From Winogradskyella sp. MH6 (GTDB lineage: Bacteria > Bacteroidota > Bacteroidia > Flavobacteriales > Flavobacteriaceae), in contig NZ_CP094494.1 in assembly GCF_022810765.1 (NCBI RefSeq), positions 2,666,001 through 2,730,000 on the forward strand: a stretch of DNA of 64,000 bases, written 5' to 3'. Below, piece after piece: positions 9,119 to 19,900 of the stretch. The notes beneath the pieces were generated by a model. That model was given only the letters and a program-made list of their open reading frames with translations, searched no databases and was not told where the DNA came from. Numbering within the stretch: the first letter of the stretch is position 1; each line of letters begins with the position of its first letter. The translations under genes were made by a program, and so were the position numbers.

Positions 9119-10207
9119 TTATTTAAAATAGCTAAATGTTTCTCCGTCTTTTATTTTTAGAATCGTTTCGTAAATGAGTTTTATCACATTTTCAACATCA
9201 TCTTTATGAACCATTTCAACAGTTGTATGCATATAGCGTAACGGCAAAGAGATGAGGGCAGAAGCTACACCACCATTGCTATATGCAAAAGCATCGGTAT
9301 CTGTACCTGTAGCTCTAGATAATGCAGCACGTTGAAAAGGTATTTTCTTTTCTTCAGCAGTATCTGTAATTAAATCGCGTAACTTCTGCTGTACAGCAGG
9401 AGCATAAGCAACCACAGGACCATCACCAATTTTCGCCAGACCTTGTTTTTTAGGATCTATCATTGGTGTTGTAGTGTCGTGTGTTACGTCAGTAACGATT
9501 GCTACATTTGGTTTTATAGTTTGAGTAATCATCTCTGCACCACGTAACCCTATTTCTTCTTGAACCGAGTTGGTAATGTAAAGCCCAAATGGTAATTTCT
9601 TTTTGTTTTCGTGAAGTAATCTTGCTACTTCAGCAATCATAAAACCACCCATTCTATTATCTAGTGCTCTACAAACAAATTTGTCTTTATTTAGAATATG
9701 GAATTCGTCTGGGTAAGTAATTACACAACCTACATGAACACCCAATTTTTCAACTTCGTTTTTGTCTTTTGCACCGATATCTATACAGATGTTATCTGGT
9801 TTTGGTGATTCTTCTTTTGAGCGGTCTCTAGTATGTATGGCAGGCCAACCAAATACACCTCTTACGATGCCCTTTTTGGTATGAACATTTACAATTTTAC
9901 TAGGTGCAATTTGGTGGTCGCTACCGCCATTTCTAACCACATATAACAAACCATTGTCTGAGATATAGTTAACATACCAAGAAATCTCATCGGCATGACC
10001 TTCTATAACGACTTTGTATTTTGCCTTTGGATTTACTACTGCAACAGCAGTTCCGTAGGTATCTGTTATAAATTCATCTACATACGGTTTTAGGTAATCC
10101 ATCCATATCTTTTGCCCATCCCATTCGTAACCTGTAGGTGAGGCATTATTTAAATATTTTTCTAAAAAGTCCATCGACTTTTTGTTGAGTAATTGCTTTT
10201 TAGCCAT
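9119..10207 (-). CDS. M42 family metallopeptidase (glutamyl aminopeptidase/FrvX-like)
   Basis: A 362-residue cytosolic dizinc aminopeptidase of the M42 (TET-forming) family. Candidate metal and catalytic residues are in EGHADEISWYV (first His-x-Asp), CRALDNRMGGF (bridging Asp), NSVQEEIGLRGA (catalytic Glu-Glu), VTDVTHDT (Asp) and RYMHTTVEMVH (last His). The order and spacing are normal for the family, and length is usual. It lies head-to-head with the DUF4294 gene across about 120 bases. Substrate preference within M42 cannot be read from sequence. Confidence 0.92.
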   Translation of the reverse strand: MAKKQLLNKKSMDFLEKYLNNASPTGYEWDGQKIWMDYLKPYVDEFITDTYGTAVAVVNPKAKYKVVIEGHADEISWYVNYISDNGLLYVVRNGGSDHQIAPSKIVNVHTKKGIVRGVFGWPAIHTRDRSKEESPKPDNICIDIGAKDKNEVEKLGVHVGCVITYPDEFHILNKDKFVCRALDNRMGGFMIAEVARLLHENKKKLPFGLYITNSVQEEIGLRGAEMITQTIKPNVAIVTDVTHDTTTPMIDPKKQGLAKIGDGPVVAYAPAVQQKLRDLITDTAEEKKIPFQRAALSRATGTDTDAFAYSNGGVASALISLPLRYMHTTVEMVHKDDVENVIKLIYETILKIKDGETFSYFK

Positions 10208-10274
10208 TGGTAAAAATTTTCCTTAAAAATAATAATATTAATACGAATTTAGGGTTAATGGAAGTAATAATTGT

Positions 10275-10282
10275 TAATTTTG
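10275..10282 (+). promoter_or_regulatory. Candidate Bacteroidota -7 promoter box (TAATTTTG)
   Basis: Matches the Bacteroidota sigma-A -7 consensus TAnnTTTG. It lies about 50 bases upstream of the chosen ATG of the DUF4294 gene (10332), giving an expected leader of about 40 bases. No good TTG/-33 partner is seen, so this rests on one box in AT-rich DNA. Confidence 0.4.
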
Positions 10283-10331
10283 AATTCCCTGAAATTTGTT
10301 CTTTGGAACGGTTTTAGATACCAATTTCAAT

Positions 10332-11021
10332 ATGAAATATATAACCTATATAGCTTTGTTGTTTTCAACGTTGATTTTTGCTCAAGAAGATCCTGTAGAG
10401 CAAGATTCTACCGTTGTACATTATATGATTATTGAAGGGGATTCTATTCCGGTTACTGAAGTTGAATTAGATGAAGTGTTGATGCTTCCTAATCTTAGTT
10501 TTAAAGATAGAAATGCACGTATTAGATATATAATCTTAAGACGAAAAACACACAAGGTATTTCCGTATGCAAAATTAGCGGCAGAGCGTTTAGAAACTTT
10601 GCAAAAGCGCTTAAATCAGTTGGAGCGAAAACGTGATAAAAAGAAGTATGCTAAAGTAATACAACGGTATATAGAAGATGAATTCTCGGCTGAGTTAAAA
10701 AAGCTCACAAAAACCGAAGGGCAAATATTGGTAAAGCTTATACACCGACAAACAGGCAAAACTACTTTTGAGCTCATTAAAGAATTGCGGAATGGTTGGC
10801 GTGCCTTTTGGTTTAATAGTACCGCAAAATTATTTAATATTTCCTTAAAGGAAGAGTTTAATCCTTTAGCAGTAGAGGAAGACTATTTAATTGAAGATAT
10901 TTTACAGCGTGCCTTTCAAAATGGGCAATTAGAAAAACAAGAGCCAGCATTTGAAATAGACTATTATGCCTGTGTAAATAAATGGTCTAAACCAAAAAAG
11001 AAGTCTAATAAACCAGAATAA
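10332..11021 (+). CDS. DUF4294 domain-containing exported protein
   Basis: The ATG at 10332 is preferred over the upstream in-frame TTG because it begins a signal peptide (MKYITYIALLFSTLIFAQ) with a likely cleavage after AQ; this gives 229 residues. The mature protein contains MIIEGDSIPVTEVELDEVLML and then a highly charged helical part with HKVFPYAKLAAERLETLQKRL, the characteristic segment of DUF4294, a family of unknown function confined to Bacteroidota. A Lys/Arg-rich coiled-coil-like stretch follows. The C-terminus is basic (KKKSNKPE). The hemolysin III gene begins 3 bases later, so they share a transcript. Confidence 0.8.
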   Translation: MKYITYIALLFSTLIFAQEDPVEQDSTVVHYMIIEGDSIPVTEVELDEVLMLPNLSFKDRNARIRYIILRRKTHKVFPYAKLAAERLETLQKRLNQLERKRDKKKYAKVIQRYIEDEFSAELKKLTKTEGQILVKLIHRQTGKTTFELIKELRNGWRAFWFNSTAKLFNISLKEEFNPLAVEEDYLIEDILQRAFQNGQLEKQEPAFEIDYYACVNKWSKPKKKSNKPE

Positions 11022-11024
11022 CTA

Positions 11025-11651
11025 ATGCGTACACAAACCAAACTAGAAGAACAACTTAATGCTTGGTCTCATGGTATTGGTGCTGCTCTTGGGATTGCTG
11101 CATTAGTTTTGCTTATTGTTTATTCAGATAATACTAAACCTTGGAGTCTTTTTAGTGTTATTGTTTATGGTATTTCTTTAATTATTTTGTTTTTGGCATC
11201 AACATTTTATCATGCGGTAAAAGGGGAGAAGCGTAAGCATAATTTTAGAATTGTAGACCACATAAGTATCTATTTGCTTATTGCCGGAACTTACACTCCT
11301 GTACTTTTAATTGCATTAAGAGATAGCCTTGGTTGGCCATTGTTTTGGGTAGTTTGGGGAATTGCTGCTTTTGGACTGGTGTTAAAACTCTTTTTTACAG
11401 GCAGGTTCGAAATCTTTTCAACACTATTGTACCTTGTAATGGGATGGCTGATTGTTTTTGATTTTGCTAACCTTTCTAATGCTATTGGACCAACAGGTGT
11501 GTTGTGGCTATTTGCTGGTGGCTTAGCGTATACTATTGGTATTGTTTTTTATGCTATCCAGAGAATTCCTTATAATCATGTTATCTGGCATTTATTTGTT
11601 TTAGGAGGTGCTATTTGCCATTTCTTTATGATTTTTAATCATGTGATTTAA
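11025..11651 (+). CDS. Hemolysin III family membrane protein (TrhA/PAQR-like)
   Basis: A 208-residue integral membrane protein with seven predicted helices. Family marks: an N-terminal EEQLNAWSHGIGAALG, FYHAVKGEKRKHNFRIVDHISIYLLIAGTYTP, and C-terminal HVIWHLFVLGGAICHFFMI. The conserved His and Asp residues (SHG, FYH, DH, WH, CHF) form the presumed zinc site shared with eukaryotic PAQR receptors. Bacterial members are linked to membrane-fluidity homeostasis; the hemolysin name is historical and gives no evidence of toxicity. It is co-directional with the DUF4294 gene 3 bases upstream. Confidence 0.9.
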   Translation: MRTQTKLEEQLNAWSHGIGAALGIAALVLLIVYSDNTKPWSLFSVIVYGISLIILFLASTFYHAVKGEKRKHNFRIVDHISIYLLIAGTYTPVLLIALRDSLGWPLFWVVWGIAAFGLVLKLFFTGRFEIFSTLLYLVMGWLIVFDFANLSNAIGPTGVLWLFAGGLAYTIGIVFYAIQRIPYNHVIWHLFVLGGAICHFFMIFNHVI

Positions 11652-11699
11652 GATTCTTTTTTAATGATTTTGGATATGGTGTAAGTGCTGGAATGGTTT

Positions 11700-12602
11700 T
11701 TATTTCACCTCTATTGGTGTAATGGTGTAACCAAGTTTTTTAAGTTGGCTTATTAAGCCACAGTCGAACATTAAATGACTTAAACCAACAGCAATAAAGC
11801 AGTTTTTTTGCTTTAGCATATTGCTAATAGACGTCATCCACTTGTTGTTTCTGTCGGTAAGTATAAGTGTATTTGTACACGTTGTATCCAGCTTATAGTC
11901 AATTTGCATTTGAGAATACCAATCTGTTTCTTCACAGGAATTTGAATTTTCAGTTCTAATCTTGTTTATAATGTTGGCGAGTCTCCTTTTGTGTGTTCTA
12001 CGTGGCATTCCTTCTACATCTTTATTAATTAGCTCTATTTGTTCTTCGGTAGTTTCTAATCCGTAAAGTGCTATATCCTGTTCTGTAGCTTTAGAACTTA
12101 TATAATCATCTAAAGATAGAGAAGTGTCATTTGCATTTTTGTTTAGGCATATCTGTTGCTTAAAATATCGGTTAAGAAATGTATACATTTCTGTTGGTGT
12201 CATCTTTTTATAATCTGTAGGACTATTGGCAAATAGATCTTCAACATAAGCTAGGTCTTCTTTAACTAGATATTTATTCCACTTTACTTCTGTAGTTCTT
12301 TTGTTTATAATGTCCTCAGCCATTTTTCCTTGAATATTCAAGTTTTCCTTTATCAATACATCGCAAGACTTTAATGCTTGATTAGCTTTTGATAATGAGT
12401 CAAAAAACGTTTTTCCAAAAGCATGATGTGTTCCAAATAAATAAGAAACGTTTTTATGATCTGTGGAAGTTACTTTAAACAATATGGTGTTAAAAGAGGA
12501 GCTAGAATCTATTTTGGTTTTATTTTGACATGTTGCAATTTGAAACGAAAACAACGAAATGAGAAAAAGAAAATTAAGGACTTTGATTGTTTTATGCTGC
12601 AT
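11700..12602 (-). CDS. TraB/GumN family exported protein
   Basis: A 300-residue protein with an N-terminal signal sequence (KVLNFLFLISLFSFQIATC); the Cys after IAT could make it a lipoprotein, though the lipobox is imperfect. The TraB/GumN fold is recognised by the first motif SYLFGTHHAFGKTF, a middle helical part, and the closing motif CFIAVGLSHLMFDCGLISQLKKLGY. The GTHH and LSH histidines belong to the Tiki/TraB putative metalloprotease core; activity of bacterial members is largely untested. It is convergent with the hemolysin III gene, with 48 bases between the stops. Confidence 0.85.
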   Translation of the reverse strand: MQHKTIKVLNFLFLISLFSFQIATCQNKTKIDSSSSFNTILFKVTSTDHKNVSYLFGTHHAFGKTFFDSLSKANQALKSCDVLIKENLNIQGKMAEDIINKRTTEVKWNKYLVKEDLAYVEDLFANSPTDYKKMTPTEMYTFLNRYFKQQICLNKNANDTSLSLDDYISSKATEQDIALYGLETTEEQIELINKDVEGMPRRTHKRRLANIINKIRTENSNSCEETDWYSQMQIDYKLDTTCTNTLILTDRNNKWMTSISNMLKQKNCFIAVGLSHLMFDCGLISQLKKLGYTITPIEVK

Positions 12603-12718
12603 AAGATTTTTTTATAGTTTCAATTCCTAACAATTAAAAATCGATTCTTAAATTTAAGAAAATCGTTCTGGATTATAAACACATGCTATTGTCTTTTAAT
12701 GTTGTTTAGATTCAGAGT

Positions 12719-14461
12719 TTATATAATTAATCGAACGCCACCTAATTGTTCTATCTTATAAGGGAATTTGTTGCCTGGAGAACCAATGAACATAAAGTTG
12801 ATTGGGATGTTCCATTGGATAGAAAGTTGCTTAATGAGCTCAGGGCCAAAAGTTCCCTCTAATGCTATGAATTCAATTTTAACCTCTGGATATTCCCTGT
12901 CGAGTACTTCAATATCTGATTTAAGTCGTTCAGGAATTGTTTCTCCTTCTTCTATAACAGAAACTACTTTCAGTTTTTTAGTATGTTCATTTTTACTGAT
13001 ATAAAGCATTACTTTATTTAGAGTGGCAACATCATCATCCTTAGTAAAAAACACAAATTCTTGAGAGTTAATGTCTTCAATTAGCCTCAGGATATTGCGA
13101 TTAATTTTTCGCACACCTTTTTGAACAGGTTCAAACAAATATTTAATTAATTCTAAGATAGCTCTCAATAGCTTTGTTCTATTGAGCATTACCAATACAA
13201 AAAGGAACGTAGGTATAAAATACTCTAAGAAAACTCCTAGATAAGGAGGATTCATAATAGCGTTTCCAACTATTGCAGTTATTACTGCAATAATAGCAAG
13301 AATAATTGCTATGGGTGAAGCTTTTATAGGTCTTGGCAGTTTAGAACGTCTTAATTTTAATAAGATATTACCAAAGCCAAATAATGTCATAACCAATAAA
13401 AATGAAATGGTGTAAACGCCTGCTAGAGCACCTAATTCACCTTTAGTAATCATCAATATGGAAATACACATTAAGAAAAACATTATCATTATGCGATAAG
13501 AGCTACCTCTATTGTTTTTCTTTAATAGGAATTGAGGTAAAATACGGTCTAGTGTCATTCTTTCCAACAAACCACTTACTCCAACATAAGAAGTTAGTAC
13601 AGCTCCGCTCAGCACCAATGCAGCATCTATTGAAATGAGTGTAGACAACCAATTTCCTCCAACACGTCCTCCCATAAAAGAAAGTAATGCTTCTTGATTG
13701 GTTTGCACATCTGGTATTGCAATAATTGCCAATGCTAAAAAAGCCATAAGTGGATTGAATACACTTACAACAACCCACATATTTCTTAATGTTTTAGGAA
13801 AAACACCATCACTTTGTTCTTCAACAAAATTGGCAGAGCTTTCAAAACCAGAGATCCCCAACATAGCAGCAGCAAAACCAAAGAATAGGGCTTGTGTTAT
13901 ACCACCTTCAACAGGTTGTGAGTAATTATCAAAAAATATATCAAAACCATTTTGAAATAAATACCACCCACAAAACCCAGCTAATAATGTTAAGGAGACT
14001 AGGTGAGTTATAAAGATGACAATAGCAACTTTAGAAGATTCTCCTATACCTAAAATGGTTAATCCCATAAATATTGCCAACAAGACAATAGTAGTTATAA
14101 TGACAGGTATTTCGTGCCATATGCTATGAACATAATGCATAGCCTCACTCGCTGAAATTACAGCAGTTGCCATATAAGATAATAAAGTGAGAGTAGCAGC
14201 TAAAGAGGCTGTTGACTTACTGGTTGTGTTTAATAAAGCATTGTATGCACCACCATTAAGAGGTAATGCTCCTACGACTTCACCATAAATTTTTCTGAAT
14301 AAAAATAGTACTCCAGCAACAATAAGTAGAGCAAGCCAAGCATATTGCCCTGCGTATATTATTGCCAGTGCAGAAACATAAAGACAAGATGAGCTAATAT
14401 CATTTCCACAAATTGCTGTGGCTGCTAGTTCGCTTAATTTTTTTATTGGTTTTTGACTCAA
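12719..14461 (-). CDS. APC family amino acid permease with long C-terminal cytoplasmic domain
   Basis: A 580-residue inner-membrane transporter. Residues 1-430 hold about 12 hydrophobic helices with an APC-type first helix (LAATAICGNDISSSCLY), the segment LPLNGGAYNALLN at helix 3, and GFESSANFVEEQSDG at the loop after helix 6. After the last helix (IPTFLFVLVMLNRTKLL) about 140 residues form a soluble alpha/beta domain (FVFFTKDDDVATLNKVMLYISKNEHTKKL to the end) that resembles the regulatory universal-stress-like tails of some cation-chloride and amino acid transporters. The substrate is not identifiable. It stands alone on the minus strand. Confidence 0.85.
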   Translation of the reverse strand: MSQKPIKKLSELAATAICGNDISSSCLYVSALAIIYAGQYAWLALLIVAGVLFLFRKIYGEVVGALPLNGGAYNALLNTTSKSTASLAATLTLLSYMATAVISASEAMHYVHSIWHEIPVIITTIVLLAIFMGLTILGIGESSKVAIVIFITHLVSLTLLAGFCGWYLFQNGFDIFFDNYSQPVEGGITQALFFGFAAAMLGISGFESSANFVEEQSDGVFPKTLRNMWVVVSVFNPLMAFLALAIIAIPDVQTNQEALLSFMGGRVGGNWLSTLISIDAALVLSGAVLTSYVGVSGLLERMTLDRILPQFLLKKNNRGSSYRIMIMFFLMCISILMITKGELGALAGVYTISFLLVMTLFGFGNILLKLRRSKLPRPIKASPIAIILAIIAVITAIVGNAIMNPPYLGVFLEYFIPTFLFVLVMLNRTKLLRAILELIKYLFEPVQKGVRKINRNILRLIEDINSQEFVFFTKDDDVATLNKVMLYISKNEHTKKLKVVSVIEEGETIPERLKSDIEVLDREYPEVKIEFIALEGTFGPELIKQLSIQWNIPINFMFIGSPGNKFPYKIEQLGGVRLII

Positions 14462-14570
14462 GTGATTTATGTTTTTGATTTACAATAGTCTGTTAAAACT
14501 ATCATTATTAGGATTAAAGTTAACGATTTTCCATTTAGTATGGATGTTTGTCAAATTATAGGTTTTCTTC

Positions 14571-15320
14571 TCAAAATGTAATTGTTACACCCAGTCCAAA
14601 TTCTCTTCCGTTATAAAAAGGGATAGCAATGCCATTTGTAACTTCTTTGTCTTTAAAAATAGATTTTTTTATAAATGGATGTAGCCAATAAGCAATTTTA
14701 GTACTCAAAATTCCAATTCCAGCTCCTGTTGCTACATCGGTTAACCAATGTCTGTTGTTATACATTCTAAAAATTCCGGTTCCAGTAGCTATTAAATAAC
14801 CTGAGATCCCGTACCAAACAGAAACGTCTTTGTATTCTTGATATAAAAATTCTGCACCCATAAAAGCTGTAGCAGTATGTCCTGAAGGGAACGAATTTTT
14901 TGAGGAACCATCAGGTCTTTCTACATTGCCTGTATGTTTTAAAATATTTACGGTTCCACCCATAATTAAATAAGCTGTTCCTAATATAATTGTTCTGTCT
15001 TTAAAATTGTTCTTGCCTTTGTTTCCAAAAGCATTTAGCGCATACACCGATAAAAATGGACTATATTGAGAAAAATCATCTATTGTAAACTTAGAATCGA
15101 TATGTTCATTAAACTCATTTTGAGTGCTTTCATTTAGTATTTTTAATGAATGATTTTCAAGACCAAAAACTCCATATCCAATTAAAACCGTTGGAATTAT
15201 AAGAGATTCATATTTAAATTTTACAGTTTTTTTGTTTGCTAATGAATCAATTAAAGTATTCTGTCCTTTAGCTTTAAATATGCAAAAGAGTAAAAAAAGA
15301 AGGATTAATGTTCTATTCAT
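14571..15320 (-). CDS. PAP2 family phosphatase (exported)
   Basis: A 249-residue protein starting with a signal peptide (MNRTLILLFLLFCIFKAKGQ). All three phosphatase motifs of the PAP2 superfamily are intact: K128-x6-R135-P136, P145-S-G-H148, and R185-x5-H191-x3-D195. These form the acid phosphatase site that removes phosphate from lipid phosphates or isoprenyl diphosphates. Few long hydrophobic helices are present, and the last residues (FYNGREFGLGVTITF) look like a beta strand ending in Phe, so an outer-membrane or periplasmic place is possible. It lies downstream of the RND efflux operon behind a hairpin and is probably a separate unit. Confidence 0.88.
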   Translation of the reverse strand: MNRTLILLFLLFCIFKAKGQNTLIDSLANKKTVKFKYESLIIPTVLIGYGVFGLENHSLKILNESTQNEFNEHIDSKFTIDDFSQYSPFLSVYALNAFGNKGKNNFKDRTIILGTAYLIMGGTVNILKHTGNVERPDGSSKNSFPSGHTATAFMGAEFLYQEYKDVSVWYGISGYLIATGTGIFRMYNNRHWLTDVATGAGIGILSTKIAYWLHPFIKKSIFKDKEVTNGIAIPFYNGREFGLGVTITF

Positions 15321-15440
15321 CTGGTATATATGGCTTTCATTATTTTGTCTTAACTTCCGTTAAACAAGCTTCAAATAAAGCTATGTAGATTTTATGAGAA
15401 CTAAGTGTAATTCTTTAATTAACTTTTACATTGGGTTAAA

Positions 15441-15468
15441 GCCATTCTGTAATACGTTACAGAATGGC
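15441..15468 (-). terminator. Hairpin after the RND efflux operon
   Basis: Perfect 12-bp stem (15441-15452 and 15457-15468; arm GCCATTCTGTAA) with a 4-base loop, about 35 bases after the stop of the outer membrane factor gene. On the minus strand only a short T-run (TTTAA) follows, so it is a weak intrinsic terminator or an mRNA 3' stabiliser. Confidence 0.6.
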
Positions 15469-15503
15469 TAAAACAATTAACTAATCAAAAAAAATGAAAA
15501 CAA

Positions 15504-16940
15504 CTAGTTCCAACCACCACCTAAAGCTCTGTAAAGTTGCACTTTACCATGAATTTGTTTTAACTTGGTTTCTATCAATTCCATTTCGGCATCCAAGACT
15601 TCTTCTTGGGTCAGGAGAACTTCTACATAATCGGCTTTAGCAAATTGAAACAAACTATTAGCAATGTCAACCGACTCTTCTAATACTTTTACTTCTTGAG
15701 ATTTGGTATCTACACTATGGGTGTAATTATCGAGTTTTGCCAATTGATTCAACACATCTGTGTAGGCTTGCAAAAGGGTTTTTTCGTAGGTGTACGCCGT
15801 TTGTATTTGCATTGCTGATGCCATGTTAAACTTGGCTTTAATTGCTGCTCTATTAACCAATGGAGCCATTAAATCTCCAGCGGCATTAAATAATAACGAT
15901 TTAGGTTTAAATAAATAGCTTGGGTCAAACGCCTGATAGCCTAATCCGGCTTTTATATCTAATCTAGGATAAAAATTAGCCTTAGCAGATTTTACATCCA
16001 ATTTTGCCGCTCCCATTTGTAGTTCAGCCTGTCTAATATCTGGGCGATTTTCTAGTAGTTGAGATGGAATACCTGCTTGCAAGCTATCTATTTTAAGATT
16101 CATAAATGAGTTTGAGTTTCTATTCAATTGTCTCGGATACGTACCAGTGAGAAAATGTATTCTATTTTCAGTTTCTACTATTTTCTGCTTAATGGCATAT
16201 TGTTGGTTCTGTGTGTTGAGCAATTGAGCTTTAAATCGATTAACCACCAATTGATTAGATTTAGCATACTCCTTTAATTGCTTAACTTTTTCGTAGGCCT
16301 CGGTTTGAATAGTAACGTTTCTGTTGATAATTTCCAACAAATTATCTAAGGCCATCAACTCGTAATAAGATTCGGCAATTTCTGAAACCAACTGAGTGAC
16401 TAAAAAGTTTCTCCCTTCCGTTTGTGCTAGATAACGCAGTTGAGCAGCATCTTTGGTATTTCGTAACTTACGCCAAATATCAACTTCCCACGAAGCTGAG
16501 AGTCCAAGTTGAAAGTCGTTTAATGGCTCTGGAAATTCCTTGCCTTCATCGATTTCTAAATTGTGTTCCACGGCGCCGTTACGTGTAAATCGCGAAGCCT
16601 TTTCTGTACCGCTACTAAGCCCTATGTCTACAAAAGGTAAATACTCTCCTTTCTTTTCAAGTACTTCATTTTTACTTATTTCAATTTCTTGCAATACAAT
16701 ATTAAGTTCTTGGTTATTGACCAGAGCACTGTCAATTAATGCATTTAAATATGTATCCTTGAAGTAATCTCTCCAGCTAATTTTTGCTATGCTCGTACTA
16801 TCTAAAGTAGTGTTTGTAAATTGTTTTGGTATTGTATTTTCAGATTCTTTAAAAACAATTTTTGGAGCATTACAACTCCATATAACAACTCCAATACAAA
16901 AGACTATTACATGTTTTATATTTATGAAATTTTTCATCAT
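15504..16940 (-). CDS. RND efflux outer membrane factor (OprM/NodT-like lipoprotein)
   Basis: A 478-residue TolC-fold outer membrane channel subunit. The N-terminus has a signal peptide ending in a lipobox (CIGVVIWSCNAPK), so the mature protein is probably lipid-anchored. Two repeats of the OEP domain follow, with typical segments SWEVDIWRKLRN, ESYYELMALDNLLEI, RPDIRQAELQMGAAKLDVKSAKANFYPRLDI and the closing YRALGGGW. It is the last gene of a three-gene operon, with 2 bases between it and the pump gene. It should complete a tripartite exporter spanning both membranes. Confidence 0.93.
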   Translation of the reverse strand: MMKNFINIKHVIVFCIGVVIWSCNAPKIVFKESENTIPKQFTNTTLDSTSIAKISWRDYFKDTYLNALIDSALVNNQELNIVLQEIEISKNEVLEKKGEYLPFVDIGLSSGTEKASRFTRNGAVEHNLEIDEGKEFPEPLNDFQLGLSASWEVDIWRKLRNTKDAAQLRYLAQTEGRNFLVTQLVSEIAESYYELMALDNLLEIINRNVTIQTEAYEKVKQLKEYAKSNQLVVNRFKAQLLNTQNQQYAIKQKIVETENRIHFLTGTYPRQLNRNSNSFMNLKIDSLQAGIPSQLLENRPDIRQAELQMGAAKLDVKSAKANFYPRLDIKAGLGYQAFDPSYLFKPKSLLFNAAGDLMAPLVNRAAIKAKFNMASAMQIQTAYTYEKTLLQAYTDVLNQLAKLDNYTHSVDTKSQEVKVLEESVDIANSLFQFAKADYVEVLLTQEEVLDAEMELIETKLKQIHGKVQLYRALGGGWN

Positions 16941-16942
16941 TT

Positions 16943-19900
16943 TTATTTTTTTCTTCGCGCTGCTTTTAGCAGAACATTTAATTTTGAAATCTTTTTTAAT
17001 AGGGTAGCATTAGAACTTTGACTTTTTACATAAGCCTCAGATAAAGACGAATGTGCCTCATCTTGAAGTAAGTTTTTACCTTCAATCATTTTTCCAAAGA
17101 AATAGTATAAACCAGGTATTACAAAAACACCTATCAAGGTTCCTAGCAACATACCTCCCATAGCCGAAGATCCTATTGTGCGGTTACCAACAGCTCCTGC
17201 ACCATGAGCAATAACTAATGGGATTAGTCCTGCGATAAAAGCAAAAGAGGTCATTAAAATAGGTCTAAATCGCATTTTAGCACCTTCAATAGCAGCGTTA
17301 AACACATTTACGCCTTCATTGTGCCGTTGTACACCAAACTCAACAATCAAGACAGCATTTTTACCCAGTAAACCTACTAGCATAATCATTCCTATTTGGG
17401 CATAGACATCGTTGGCTAAGCCCATCATTTTGAGCATAGCGAAGGATCCAAATATCCCGATTGGTAAGGATAGCAATACAGCTAAAGGCAATACAAAACT
17501 TTCGTACTGAGCAGCCAAAACCAAATACACGAAGAATAACACAATTATAAAAATATAAATGGCTTCATTACCTCTTTGTGATTCATCAAATGATAAATCT
17601 TCCCATGCAATATCATAGCCACGAGGTAACACCTGTTCAGCAACTTCGCGTATAGCGTTAATAGCATCACCAGTAGTATAGCCATCGCCTGGTAACCCTC
17701 TAATTGCTGCTGAATTGAATAAGTTGTATCTCGTAATTTCGTTTGGCCCTTGTGTTTTCTTTATTTTCATAAAAGAAGAATAGGGCACCATTTCACCATC
17801 TTCATTTTTGACAAATAGAGACGTTAAGTCTGATGGATATCTACGGTACTCGGGTGCGGCTTGTGTGTAAACTTTGAAGAATCGCCCAAAACGAATGAAT
17901 CCTTGCTCATAAGTACTACCAATTAGGATGTTAAGATTTTCCATAGCTTTACCAATAGAAACACCCTTTTGCATTGCCGATTTATTATCAATTTCCAACT
18001 CATACTGAGGGTAATTAGCAGCAAAAAAGGTAAACAATCCTTTGAGCTCTTTGCGTTTTTTAAGAGCGGCAAGAAATTCTTGGTTTATTTTATCAAATTC
18101 TTGATAGTCGGTTTCACCACCTGACTTATCGAGTAAACGCATCGATATACCACCTGAGGATCCAAAACCTGGTACTGCTGGTGGTTCAAAATATTCGATA
18201 ATAGCACCTAAATCTTTGGTTTCTTCCTCTAATTCTTCCATTATTTCATGAACGCTGTGTTTACGTTCTGACCAAGATTTAAGATTTATAAGACATGTTC
18301 CCGCATTTGATCCACGACCCTCAGTCATAATCTCATAACCAGCCAAAGAGGTCACCGATTCTATATCTTCATATTCTTCAGCGATTTTCTGTAATTTTTG
18401 TGCAACACTATTGGTAATCTCTAGTGTAGATCCTGGAGGAGTTTGGATAATGGCATAAATAGTCCCTTGGTCTTCGTTAGGTACAAAACCCGATGGTAGA
18501 ATTTTATTTGTATACATAATTCCCGCTAAGAAAATTGCTAAAATTCCGAAGGTTACTATCCTACGAGCTATGATTTTGTTTAGGACAGCAACATATCGAC
18601 CAGTAATTTTTTCAAAGATTCGGTTAAAGCCATCGATAAATTTATCAAATAATGATTTTTTACGTTTGCCGTGGTGATTTCGTAATATCATTGCACAGAG
18701 CACAGGCGTGAGTGTTAAGGCTACAATACCTGAGATTAATATTGAACTTGCCATGGTTATGGAGAACTGTCGATAGAATACACCTACCGGACCACCCATA
18801 AATGCAATAGGGACAAAAACCGAAATCATGACTAAGGTAATAGCGATAATTGCACCACTTAACTCACCTAGTGCCTTTTGAGTGGCTTTATAAGGTGTTA
18901 AACTCGGGTCTTCTTCCATTTTGGCATGAACTGCTTCAACAACCACAATAGCATCATCTACAACAACACCAATAGCAAGCACTAGTGCAAATAGTGTTAT
19001 TAAATTGATGGATAATCCAAACATCTGCAACACAAAAAAGGCACCTATTAGTGATACAGGCACAGCAATAATAGGTATTATGGTAGAGCGCCAATCACCT
19101 AAGAATAGAAACACAACTAAAGCAACTAAAATAAAAGCATCACGAATGGTATGCACTACCTGTTCAATAGATGCGTCTAAAAATTTAGAGACATCATAGC
19201 TATATTCGTATTTTATTCCTTGGGGAAAATCTTTTTCGAGTTCTTTTAGTTTTTCCTTTAGATCTTCTATAACTGTACTTCCGTTACTACTTGGAGTTTG
19301 TTTAAGTACAATAGAGGAAGAAGGGCGACCATCTAAATTAGAATAAATATCAAAAAATTCGCTTCCCAATTCTACTTCTGCAATGTCTTTGAGTTTTATT
19401 AGCTCACCTTCCTCATTCCTACGGATGATAATGCCTTCATATTCTTCGGGTTCGTTATATCTACCTTGATATGTTAGTACGTATTCTAGTGATTGGGCTG
19501 TTTTTCCTGAGCTTCGCCCTAGACGTCCAGGACGTGCAATGATGCTTTGCTCTTCCATAGCTTCTAAAACCTCTTCGGCAGAAATTTTATAGGCACGCAT
19601 TCTGTCAGGTTTTAGCCATACACGCATGGCATATTTTCTCGAACCTAGTATTCGTGCCTGAGCAATTCCGTTTATACGTTGTAATTCAGGAACTATTCTT
19701 GTGTAAGCATAATTATAAAGAAATTTTTCATCGATGTCCTTACCGTCTTCACCGTATAAATCCACATATAACAGCATACTTGGTTGAACAGGTGTAATTA
19801 CCACACCTTCTCGCTGAACCAGTGGTGGTAAATTAGGCATAACTTGATCGACTCTGGTTTTTACACGGACTACTGCTTGGTTAGGGTCTGTACCAGGTTC